Shown here in pieces: positions 34,209 to 41,232 of a stretch of DNA of 41,232 bases (positions are counted from its first letter, which is position 1; every line of letters starts with the position of its first letter). Location of the stretch: assembly GCF_015058545.1 (NCBI RefSeq), contig NZ_SVCB01000065.1:1-41232 (forward strand), given 5' to 3'. Under the pieces are notes generated by a model. The model had not been told where the DNA came from and did no database searches. It saw only the letters and a list, made by a program, of their open reading frames with translations. A program made the position numbers and the translations under genes. Source of the DNA: Veillonella sp. (GTDB lineage: Bacteria; Bacillota; Negativicutes; Veillonellales; Veillonellaceae).

Positions 34209-34352
34209 ATGGCAAAACGAATTCGTACAATCAACACTGAATCTTTACAGAAAACTGCTAAAACCGGTGGCTGCGGCGAATGCCAGACTTCTTGCCAGTC
34301 CGCTTGCAAAACAAGCTGCACTGTAGGCAACCAGGTTTGCAAACAGAAATAA
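34209..34352 (+). CDS. scfA: SCIFF precursor peptide (six Cys in forty-five residues)
   Basis: 47-residue ribosomal peptide with AGGAGGT before the ATG. The N-terminal half (MAKRIRTINTESLQKTAKTG) is the conserved leader-like part, and the C-terminal half holds six Cys at residues 22, 25, 29, 33, 37 and 44, with Thr/Ser between them. This is the SCIFF family, whose radical SAM maturase (CteB in C. thermocellum) forms Cys-to-Thr thioether bonds. The maturase follows after 288 bases. The biological role of SCIFF is unknown. The gene has its own promoter and terminator, so it is made separately from the maturase, as expected if much more peptide than enzyme is needed. Confidence 0.95.
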   Translation: MAKRIRTINTESLQKTAKTGGCGECQTSCQSACKTSCTVGNQVCKQK

Positions 34353-34385
34353 GATTTCTTATCTGTTTTGATACGTCAATGACCC

Positions 34386-34435
34386 AATAAGATCCAATCA
34401 TTATGTGATAGTGATTGGGTCTTATTTTATTTTTA
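34386..34435 (+). terminator. Terminator of the SCIFF gene
   Basis: A 15-bp stem (34386-34400 with 34412-34426, one G-U pair), an 11-base loop and a T-rich tail. GACCCAAT (34381-34388) can pair instead with 34414-34421, an alternative shorter fold. Confidence 0.88.
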
Positions 34436-34450
34436 TAATTTAAAGTAATT

Positions 34451-34508
34451 CAAGCTATATTTAAAACAACCCAAGGCATATTTAAAATAACCCAAGGTAT
34501 GCAAAAAT
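34451..34508. repeat. 21-base tandem repeat, about 2.7 units
   Basis: Units at 34451-34471 and 34472-34492 differ at three positions; a partial third begins at 34493 (CAAGGTAT). The repeat lies between the SCIFF terminator and the maturase gene. Confidence 0.75.
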
Positions 34509-34526
34509 AATAAATCAGAATTTTTG

Positions 34527-34573
34527 AAAGGTCTTGTATGTCATTATTTCATATATGGTAGAACCTTTTTTTT
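34527..34573 (+). terminator. Possible second terminator before the maturase gene
   Basis: AAAGGT (34527-34532) pairs with ACCTTT (34563-34568), with further imperfect pairing inside, followed by a run of T to 34573. It would add to the SCIFF terminator in insulating the maturase. Confidence 0.4.
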
Positions 34574-34640
34574 AAGCTAAAAGTAGATAAATGATGTATA
34601 ATATAAAAGTAGTAGTAACTATTAAATATATGGAGGTACC

Positions 34641-36080
34641 ATGTTAGAATTAAAACCAATGATTCACAAATTCAAGATGAAGGATAAGTATTTCTGTCTT
34701 GATGTAAATAGCGGTATTATTCACGTGATTGACGAATTTACCGATAAAGTGCTCGACATTTATGACGGCACGAATCGTGATGCGGTTCATCAGGCTTTTG
34801 ACGGGGTTGAATCACCGGAAGAAATCAATGAATTATTAGACGAATTGGATGCTTTGATTAAAGATGAAATGCTTTATGCACCAATGTCTGAAGATTTCAA
34901 ATTGGTGGCTGCTGAAAAACCGATTGTTAAAGCATTATGCCTTAACATTGCTCACGACTGCAACTTGGCTTGCCGTTACTGCTTTGCCAGCCAGGGCGAT
35001 TACGGCGGGGTAAAACGTGAACTCATGAGTTTTGATGTGGCCAAACGTGCCGTTGATTTCTTAATCTCTATGAGTGGTCCTCGTCAACATTTGGAAATAG
35101 ATTTCTTTGGCGGTGAACCATTGATGAACTGGGAAGTCGTTAAGCAGACCATCGAATATGCTGAAAAAGTAGGCGCTGAGCACAATAAGATTTTCAAAAT
35201 GACCATGACCACTAACGGTGTGTTGTTGACTCAGGAGAAAATCGATTACCTCAACGAACATAAATTGAGCATGGTCTTATCCATCGACGGTCGTGAAGAA
35301 GTGCATAATCACATGCGTCCGAGTGCCGGCGGTACGGATACGTATAAAACTGTTGCCAAAAACTTGATTAACGCGGTTAAACAGCGTCATGGTCTTGAAT
35401 ACTATGCACGCGGTACCTATACACATAATAACCTTGATTTTACCAAGGACGTAATTGCTATGTCCGACCTCGGTTTTGAACATTTATCCATGGAACCGGT
35501 AGTTGGTAAAGAAGGAGACTATGTACTTCGTGAAGAAGATTTACCGACTTTGATGAAAGAATACGAAAAGCTTGCTGATTTGTATTTGGAACGTCAAAAA
35601 GCAGGTTGGGGTGAGAAGTTCAACTTCTTCCACTTCCGCATGGACTTATATCGCGGCCCATGTATGGCTAAACGCTTGCGCGGTTGCGGTGCCGGTCATG
35701 AATACATGGCCATCGTACCGAACGGTGATATTTACCCATGCCATCAGTTTGTCGGTCGTGACGGCTATGTATTGGGGAATGTGTACGAAGGTCTTAAGAA
35801 CTTTGATATTCCTCGTGAATTCCGCAATACTCATGTATTTACGAAGCCGACATGTGCCGCTTGCTGGGCTAAATTCTTCTGCTCCGGCGGTTGCCATGCC
35901 AATAATGAAACCTTTACAGGGACTATTCATGAACCATATGCTTTAGGTTGTGAATTACAGAAAAAACGCATTGAATGCGCCATTATGATCCAGGCTGAGC
36001 TTGATGAATTGCGTGAACAAGGGATTGAGCCGAAGGAGGATTCGGCCTTCCAGGAACGCAAACAGCACAATTGGATGTAA
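34641..36080 (+). CDS. scfB: SCIFF maturase, radical SAM/SPASM thioether-forming enzyme
   Basis: 479 residues. An N-terminal peptide-recognition (PqqD/RRE-like) domain (about 1-90, HKFKMKDKYFCLDVNSG), then the radical SAM core with CX3CX2C (Cys107, Cys111, Cys114; CNLACRYCFASQG) and FFGGEPLMNW (about 154-163). The SPASM domain follows with Cys in GPCMAKRLRGCGAG, IYPCHQ, CAACWAKFFCSGGC and LGCELQ, which bind two auxiliary [4Fe-4S] clusters. It matches the family that matures SCIFF by linking Cys to Thr. GGAGGT precedes the ATG. hypF follows after 53 bases with no terminator, so co-transcription is possible. Confidence 0.96.
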   Translation: MLELKPMIHKFKMKDKYFCLDVNSGIIHVIDEFTDKVLDIYDGTNRDAVHQAFDGVESPEEINELLDELDALIKDEMLYAPMSEDFKLVAAEKPIVKALCLNIAHDCNLACRYCFASQGDYGGVKRELMSFDVAKRAVDFLISMSGPRQHLEIDFFGGEPLMNWEVVKQTIEYAEKVGAEHNKIFKMTMTTNGVLLTQEKIDYLNEHKLSMVLSIDGREEVHNHMRPSAGGTDTYKTVAKNLINAVKQRHGLEYYARGTYTHNNLDFTKDVIAMSDLGFEHLSMEPVVGKEGDYVLREEDLPTLMKEYEKLADLYLERQKAGWGEKFNFFHFRMDLYRGPCMAKRLRGCGAGHEYMAIVPNGDIYPCHQFVGRDGYVLGNVYEGLKNFDIPREFRNTHVFTKPTCAACWAKFFCSGGCHANNETFTGTIHEPYALGCELQKKRIECAIMIQAELDELREQGIEPKEDSAFQERKQHNWM

Positions 36081-36133
36081 AACTAAATACCGTATAACAA
36101 GTAAGCAAATAGTATATAGTAAAGGAACTATTT

Positions 36134-38419
36134 ATGAAGCGACAAGGTATACGATTTACAGGGATAGTACAGGGGGTCGGTTTTCGGCCCCTGATTGCGG
36201 TTGTAGCACGAGAACTGGGATTAACGGGTTTTGTTTATAATGACGATGCCGGTGTTTATGTAGAAGTGCAGGGTACGGAAAAGGCGTTGGCAAAATTTGT
36301 TGACGCCGTAAAAGAGCGTAAGGGACCTATAGCACGCATTGATACGGTTAAGGCATATGAGATTCCTTTAAAAGAGGACAGCCTATTTGTCATTGCGCCT
36401 TCGCCTGCGGGGAAACAACCGGCTACGTTTATCGGCGCCGATACAGCTCCGTGTGAGGCGTGCCGAAGGGAACTGCACGATCCGATGAATCGCCGTTTTC
36501 ATTACGGCTTTATTAACTGTACCCATTGCGGACCTCGTTACACCATTGTAGAGACAGTGCCGTATGACCGTAAGTTTACATCAATGAAGGAGTTTCCTCT
36601 TTGTCCGGCTTGTAAGAACGAATATGAGTCGGAAGACAATCGCCGTTATCATGCAGAACCGAATGCATGCCCCGTATGTGGCCCGCAATATACATTGTAT
36701 GAAGTGAATAACGGTGAATTAGAAGCAACTTCTCCGGATTTGGATCCGCTCACTTTGGGCCGTGACTACGTCATGACCGGTCATATTATTGCCTTCAAAG
36801 GGGTAGGTGGTTATCACTTGGTGTGTGACGCCACGAATGAGAAGGCCGTTATGACTCTTAGAGAGCGCAAACAACGGCCGCATAAACCCTTAGCGGTTAT
36901 GGTGGATTCCTTGGCAACGGCTAAAGAAATTGCCCATATTACGCCGGAAGAAGAAGCACTCTTACAATCGCCGGCGCGGCCTATAGTATTAGTACCGCAA
37001 CGGAGCGATGCTAAAGTGGCGTGGCAGGCGGTAGCGCCTAATAATCACTATGTGGGAATTATGCTTCCTTATGCGCCGGTCCATGAAGTTTGGCTGCCGG
37101 CCGGCGCCGTATGGGTCATGACCAGCGGTAATCGCAGCGGCGAACCGGTGATTTTTAAGGATGAGGAAGCCGTTCTTAAGTTGAAACATGTGGCGGATTA
37201 TTTTCTCGTACATAATCGTCGCATCGTGGCATCCGTTGATGACTCGGTGGTGGAAGTTGTTAAGGGTGAAACCTTGCTAATCCGTCGCAGTCGTGGCTAT
37301 GTGCCTACGTCTTTTAAAGTTCGGTTACCGAATGAAGGTAAAAAGACGGTACTTGCCATGGGTGGCGACCTAAAGAATGCGTTTGCCATGAATCGTAACG
37401 AGGCAGTCCTTATGGGTCCTCATATCGGTGATTTGGCGAACATGGCCATGAACGACAGTCTGGTTTGGACTATCGATCGGTATAAAGATTTATTCGGCCT
37501 TACGCCGGAAGCGGTAGTGGCCGATTATCATCCGCAGTATTTCTCTTCCCAATATGGCAAAACTTATAGTGAAGAGCACAATATTCTGTTTATTCAGGTG
37601 CAACATCACCATGCTCATGTAGCGGCGGTTATGGCTGAATACGGGCTGGATTCGGAGCCCGTGTTGGGTATCTGTTTCGATGGCACCGGCTATGGCTTAG
37701 ACGGCACTATATGGGGCGGTGAGTTTTTACTCTGTCAAGGCCATTCCATGCAGCGTTTGGCTCATATTCATACGGCCCCGTTACCGGGCGGTGAAGCGGC
37801 CGTCAAAGAACCGTGGCGTCAGGCGCTTTGGTATGTACGCGATAAATTCGGCGATGATACACCGGCTTGGCTTGAACCGTGGTTCAATCAACTGCCGGAT
37901 AATTGGGAATTGTTGGATTTTATGATGAAAAACAATATGCTTATGGTTGACGCCAGCAGTGCGGGCCGTTTATTCGATGCCGTGGGTTGCTTGTTGGGCC
38001 TTGGTAACGAGCATACCTTTGACGGTCAGATTGCCATGAGCCTTGAACAATTAGCCTATGGTGAGCGGGGCAAAATTAAGGAATTTATTTTTGACGGCAA
38101 AATCCTTGATTTTAAACCGTTGGTTCAGGATATTATCGGCCATTTGGGCGATGGTATTTCTAAACGTGTCTTGGCGGCGTCATTCCATCGCACCTTAGCC
38201 TATGGCATTACGGAAACGATGGAGCATTTGTGCACCCAATATAACATTAAGCAAGTTATTCTTTGCGGTGGCGTTTTTCAAAATAGACGCCTTATCGAAG
38301 AAATGATGAGTATAAATCACGATCAAGTTATGCTGTTGCCGCGTCAAGTGCCGCCTAATGACGGCGGTTTGGCTTTGGGACAATTATGGCTGGGTCACCG
38401 GAAGTTGGCTGACTTGTAA
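36134..38419 (+). CDS. hypF: Carbamoyltransferase HypF, hydrogenase maturation
   Basis: Makes the thiocarbamoyl group that becomes the cyanide ligands of [NiFe] hydrogenases; 761 residues. Order: acylphosphatase domain (1-90, TGIVQGVGFRPL), two zinc fingers (CEACRRELHDP...CTHCG and CPACKNE...CPVCG, about 110-190), a YrdC-like domain (about 205-385, AFKGVGGYHLVCDA and KQRPHKPLAVMV) and a Kae1/TobZ-like carbamoyltransferase domain (about 400-755, HHHAHVAAVMAE, CFDGTGYGLDGT, CGGVFQN). Complete and apparently intact. It starts the hypFCDE cluster. Confidence 0.97.
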   Translation: MKRQGIRFTGIVQGVGFRPLIAVVARELGLTGFVYNDDAGVYVEVQGTEKALAKFVDAVKERKGPIARIDTVKAYEIPLKEDSLFVIAPSPAGKQPATFIGADTAPCEACRRELHDPMNRRFHYGFINCTHCGPRYTIVETVPYDRKFTSMKEFPLCPACKNEYESEDNRRYHAEPNACPVCGPQYTLYEVNNGELEATSPDLDPLTLGRDYVMTGHIIAFKGVGGYHLVCDATNEKAVMTLRERKQRPHKPLAVMVDSLATAKEIAHITPEEEALLQSPARPIVLVPQRSDAKVAWQAVAPNNHYVGIMLPYAPVHEVWLPAGAVWVMTSGNRSGEPVIFKDEEAVLKLKHVADYFLVHNRRIVASVDDSVVEVVKGETLLIRRSRGYVPTSFKVRLPNEGKKTVLAMGGDLKNAFAMNRNEAVLMGPHIGDLANMAMNDSLVWTIDRYKDLFGLTPEAVVADYHPQYFSSQYGKTYSEEHNILFIQVQHHHAHVAAVMAEYGLDSEPVLGICFDGTGYGLDGTIWGGEFLLCQGHSMQRLAHIHTAPLPGGEAAVKEPWRQALWYVRDKFGDDTPAWLEPWFNQLPDNWELLDFMMKNNMLMVDASSAGRLFDAVGCLLGLGNEHTFDGQIAMSLEQLAYGERGKIKEFIFDGKILDFKPLVQDIIGHLGDGISKRVLAASFHRTLAYGITETMEHLCTQYNIKQVILCGGVFQNRRLIEEMMSINHDQVMLLPRQVPPNDGGLALGQLWLGHRKLADL

Positions 38420-38435
38420 GCTTGTTCTGAAAACC

Positions 38436-38480
38436 GTGAATAAAACCGTTAATAAAACCATAAATAAAACCGTAAATATA
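38436..38480. repeat. 12-base tandem repeat between hypF and hypC
   Basis: GTGAATAAAACC (38436), GTTAATAAAACC (38448) and ATAAATAAAACC (38460), then a partial unit to 38480. The 144-base gap between hypF and hypC holds no gene and no terminator hairpin that I can see. Confidence 0.85.
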
Positions 38481-38563
38481 TGGAGCCATATATTTTGTCG
38501 GCAGCAAGCAGTTTTGATCAAAGAAGTTATTAAAACTCCGTTTGAAAGTTAGGAGGAAATACT

Positions 38564-38815
38564 ATGTGTTTAGCAGTACCTGCTCAATTAATAAAAGTAA
38601 ATGAATTTATCGGCACGATTGAGCTTACGGGGGTAACCAGGGATGTCAATCTCATGTTGGTACCGGAAGCCAAGGTTGGCGATTACGTACTGGTTCATGC
38701 CGGTTGCGCCGTCCAAATCGTAGATGAAGAAGAGGCTAATGCAACAATGGAAGCCTTTAAGGAGTTGGAAGAACTTGAAGAAAATTACTTTGCAGGAAAA
38801 AACGCAGGTCGCTAA
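38564..38815 (+). CDS. hypC: Hydrogenase maturation chaperone HypC/HybG
   Basis: 83-residue OB-fold chaperone. The N-terminus MCLAVPAQL carries the essential Cys2 that binds the Fe(CN)2CO unit together with HypD and the hydrogenase large subunit. VGDYVLVHAGCAVQIVDEEE is the conserved C-terminal strand. AGGAGG precedes the ATG. Confidence 0.96.
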   Translation: MCLAVPAQLIKVNEFIGTIELTGVTRDVNLMLVPEAKVGDYVLVHAGCAVQIVDEEEANATMEAFKELEELEENYFAGKNAGR

Positions 38816-39893
38816 TGAACTGTTGGAAGAAATAAAAGCGCTTCATACGCCGGGCGAACAAGTTCGGTTCATGGAAGTGTGCGGTACTCATACAGTGGCG
38901 ATTTTCCGCGAAGGGATTCGCCAATTGTTGCCGGACGGTATCGAGCTCGTCAGCGGGCCGGGCTGTCCCGTATGTGTAACCGACCAGGTATATATGGATA
39001 AAGCGTTGGCCTATGCGGCCATGGATGATGTGATTGTGGCCACTTTTGGGGATATGCTCAAAGTTCCGGGCACGCACAGTAATCTGTGGGAAGCGAAGAG
39101 TGCCGGTGCCCATATCCACATTATCTACAGTCCTTTGGAAATTATTGAACTAGGTAAAGCCAATCCGGATAAAAAAATCGTATTTTTAGCTATCGGTTTT
39201 GAAACGACCATTGCCGTTATTGCGGCGGCTGTTAAGGCGGTAGCTATGTCCGGTCTTAAGAACGTGTTCTTCTTGGTATCTCATAAATTGGTACCGCCCG
39301 CTCTTCGGGCGTTGGCTAATCAAAAAGAAGGGCATCTTGACGGCTTTATTTTACCGGGCCATGTAAGTGTTATTATCGGCGAAGAACCGTACAGTTTTAT
39401 TCCGACGGAATGCCATATGCCGTCCTGTATTGCCGGTTTTGACGGCCTTGAAATCTTAGCGGCTGTACGCGATTTATTGGCGCAGCGCAAGAGCGGCCAG
39501 TACTATGTGGGCAATCAATATAAGTCGGTAGTCGCTAAAAAAGGGAATCCGGTGGCTGTGAAGCTGATGGATGAACTTTATGAAGTGATTGATGATACCT
39601 GGCGCGGTATCGGTGTGATTCCGAAGTCCGGTTTGCGCTTAAAAGGTGAATATGCTGCTTTTGATGCGGAACGCATGATTCTACTGGGGCCGATTGAAAG
39701 CGGCGGTGTACCGAAAGGCTGTCAATGCGGCCGCGTGTTGCAAGGCTTAATTCGTCCCGATGAATGCGGTTTATTCGGTAAATTATGTACGGCCGATCAT
39801 CCGGTGGGCGCGTGCATGGTGTCCGTAGAAGGCAGCTGTGCGGCTTGGTATAAATACGGTCGTGCCAGCGGCGGTATGACTTGGGAAGAATAA
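38775..39893 (+). CDS. hypD: Hydrogenase maturation FeS scaffold HypD
   Basis: Scaffold on which the CN and CO ligands are added to Fe. MEVCGTHTVAIFREGIR, SGPGCPVCVTD and the C-terminal Cys set CQCGRVLQG...CGLFGKLC (4Fe-4S ligands) are all present. The frame is open back to an ATG at 38724 inside hypC. The codons before ANELLEEIKA are poor family matches, so I place the start at the TTG at 38775, with AAGGAG 10 bases upstream. This is an inference; starts at 38724, 38739 or 38790 are possible. About 372 residues with this start, overlapping hypC by 41 bases. Confidence 0.9.
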   Translation: MKKITLQEKTQVANELLEEIKALHTPGEQVRFMEVCGTHTVAIFREGIRQLLPDGIELVSGPGCPVCVTDQVYMDKALAYAAMDDVIVATFGDMLKVPGTHSNLWEAKSAGAHIHIIYSPLEIIELGKANPDKKIVFLAIGFETTIAVIAAAVKAVAMSGLKNVFFLVSHKLVPPALRALANQKEGHLDGFILPGHVSVIIGEEPYSFIPTECHMPSCIAGFDGLEILAAVRDLLAQRKSGQYYVGNQYKSVVAKKGNPVAVKLMDELYEVIDDTWRGIGVIPKSGLRLKGEYAAFDAERMILLGPIESGGVPKGCQCGRVLQGLIRPDECGLFGKLCTADHPVGACMVSVEGSCAAWYKYGRASGGMTWEE

Positions 39894-39919
39894 AAAATTC
39901 CTCAGCGAAGGAGTAATTT

Positions 39920-40930
39920 ATGGATGAAACAATACGTTTGGTTCATGGTAATGGCGGCCGATTCAGCCATGAACTGATGGAAAAATATATTATGCCTCAT
40001 TTTAAAAACGAAGCATTGGCAAAATTACATGACGGTGCTCAATTCGAGGTGCCCGCCGGACGCATGGCATTTACCACCGATTCCTATGTGGTAACACCGC
40101 AGTTTTTCCCCGGTGGCAACATCGGTAAATTGGCCGTGTGCGGTACGGTTAACGATTTGGCCATGAACGGGGCTAAGCCTTTATATCTGAGTTGCGGCCT
40201 TATCTTGGAAGAAGGGTTGCCTCTTAAAACATTGGATACCGTTTTGGCGACTATGGCCGATATGGCTAAAAAAGCAGGTGTTTCCATTGTGACCGGTGAT
40301 ATGAAGGTCGTTGAAAAAGGTGCCGTGGACGGGCTATATATCAACACAGCCGGTGTGGGGATAATTCCGGACGGCATTAATATCGATCCGACGCGTGTGC
40401 AGCCGGGCATGAAGATTATTGTATCCGGCTCGTTCGGTGACCACGCCATTGCCGTTATGGGCAGTCGTTATGAATTGGCACTGCCACCGACGATTAAAAC
40501 CGACTGTGCGCCGCTCAATCATATGGTTATGGCTGTACTTGAGGCAGTGGGCAATAAAGTGGCCGTTATGCGCGACCCGACTCGCGGCGGTTTGGCTACG
40601 ACACTCTATGAAATTGCCGGTCAAGCTAACGTGGGTATCCGTGTGGATGAACATGCCTTACCGATTCATGATGAAGTGCAGTCCGTGTGCAGTATTTTAG
40701 GGTACGATCCGCTTTATTTGGCTAATGAAGGTAAAGCTGTATTCGTTGTTGAAGCCGATGTGGCCGATACAGTGCTTGAAATCTTGCATGCTAACGAATA
40801 TGGCCGTGAAGCCGCTTGCATCGGTGAGGTACTGGGTACCAATGCCGGTAAAGTAGGCCTTAAAACAGCGCTGGGCGGCGTGAGGTTGCTTGATCAGTTG
40901 GGCGAGGACCAAGTGCCGAGAATTTGTTAA
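39920..40930 (+). CDS. hypE: Carbamoyl-dehydratase HypE
   Basis: ATP-dependent PurM-like enzyme, 336 residues. It takes the carbamoyl group from HypF on its C-terminal Cys and dehydrates it to thiocyanate. RLVHGNGG (6-13), FTTDSYVVTPQFFPGGNIG (about 51-69), VTGDMKVVEKG (about 124-134) and RDPTRGGLATTLYE (about 218-231) are the family signatures, and the sequence ends in PRIC, the reactive Cys tail. AAGGAG precedes the ATG. It is the last gene of hypFCDE. Confidence 0.97.
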   Translation: MDETIRLVHGNGGRFSHELMEKYIMPHFKNEALAKLHDGAQFEVPAGRMAFTTDSYVVTPQFFPGGNIGKLAVCGTVNDLAMNGAKPLYLSCGLILEEGLPLKTLDTVLATMADMAKKAGVSIVTGDMKVVEKGAVDGLYINTAGVGIIPDGINIDPTRVQPGMKIIVSGSFGDHAIAVMGSRYELALPPTIKTDCAPLNHMVMAVLEAVGNKVAVMRDPTRGGLATTLYEIAGQANVGIRVDEHALPIHDEVQSVCSILGYDPLYLANEGKAVFVVEADVADTVLEILHANEYGREAACIGEVLGTNAGKVGLKTALGGVRLLDQLGEDQVPRIC

Positions 40931-40974
40931 AGAGCTCTAATATTTTTATAGATAAAATTTAATAGGTATATGCT

Positions 40975-41014
40975 AAAGCAGTTATAAAGTTTTTACTTTA
41001 TAACTGCTTTTTTG
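40975..41014 (+). terminator. Terminator of the hyp operon
   Basis: A perfect 15-bp stem (40975-40989 with 40996-41010), 6-base loop and T tail. Confidence 0.92.
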
Positions 41015-41051
41015 ATGGTTAATTGTAAACTGAAATTGAACATATAAAAAA

Positions 41052-41232
41052 TCCATAGTGAATACCGATTTGTGTTATGATTAATGTCGCTAAACCAAAT
41101 CTTTTACACGAGGTATCGATATCACTATGGACTCTATTAATCATAACACATCATTACGTACAAACAAACACTTATCTTACGAAGAACGCTTTTTTATTGA
41201 AAAGCAATTACAAGCAGGTGTATCAAAAACAG
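41052..41232 (+). mobile_element. IS30-family insertion sequence, left part only
   Basis: The window ends inside the element. Two inverted repeats lie in its leader: 41052-41061 with 41122-41131 (10 bp) and 41071-41085 with 41136-41150 (15 bp), both perfect and crossing each other in order. The true left end of the element cannot be fixed without its right end. Confidence 0.65.
41127..41232 (+). CDS. IS30-family transposase, N-terminal 35 codons
   Basis: Only the first 35 residues are visible. HLSYEERFFIEKQLQAGVSK matches the helix-turn-helix start of IS30-type transposases. The frame is open to the window end. The ATG lies inside the right arm of a 10-bp inverted repeat, and only a weak AGGT is seen 12 bases upstream, so translation may be kept low by structure. 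Confidence 0.8.
   Translation, partial: MDSINHNTSLRTNKHLSYEERFFIEKQLQAGVSKT

Noticed and set aside
38358..38552. 64-codon frame after hypF, ending VNKTVNKT-like
   Set aside because: It is created by the 12-base repeat and overlaps the hypF end; no start signal or family.

Overview
The window is a 41 kb piece of an anaerobic Firmicutes-type chromosome, most likely from the Negativicutes (Veillonella or a close relative). This rests on low to moderate GC, a Bacillus-like gene order near the origin combined with clostridial traits (SCIFF peptide, FeoB-associated Cys-rich protein, [NiFe] hydrogenase maturation genes), and general protein character. I ran no searches, so the genus is an inference.

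Region 1 (1-8393, + strand) is the conserved block that B. subtilis carries as yaaO-tmk-holB-yaaT-yabB-yabC-metS-yabD: a PLP decarboxylase cut by the window edge, tmk, holB, ricT, a TrmN6-like methyltransferase, rsmI, metG and tatD. yaaQ, yaaR, yabA and yazA are not there. A strong terminator closes it at 8414-8456.

Region 2 (8500-14080) is a three-gene polyphosphate operon: an intact Ppx/GppA-HD exopolyphosphatase, a second Ppx-like protein that has lost key residues of both domains, and ppk1. Four 11-bp-phased TGTAAA-like repeats in front of it look like a Pho box. The operon interrupts the conserved block, which resumes with a yabE-like G5/3D protein, rnmV and rsmA (14375-17104).

Region 3 (17105-24573) holds a membrane-anchored polysaccharide deacetylase, prfC (-), topB (+) and a DEAD-box RNA helicase (-). 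The gaps here are rich in structure: tandem 47-nt repeats, a 27-bp perfect hairpin, a fragment resembling the 3' end of prfC, and a 224-bp set of three nested inverted repeats.

Region 4 (24574-34002) deals with metals and transport: feoA-feoB and a FeoB-associated Cys-rich protein with two GATAAT-rich, Fur-like upstream regions; a small DUF6110-like protein with a P-type ATPase that lacks the usual CPC-type motif; two overlapping, mutually similar membrane proteins; an ECF transporter S component; and an orphan ZnuA-like lipoprotein.

Region 5 (34100-40930) holds the SCIFF ribosomal peptide gene (47 aa, six Cys), its radical SAM/SPASM maturase, and then hypF-hypC-hypD-hypE for the NiFe(CN)2CO cofactor of hydrogenases. 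hypA and hypB are not in view. After a perfect 15-bp terminator, the window ends in the first 35 codons of an IS30-type transposase. Its leader holds two crossing inverted repeats, one of which buries the start codon.
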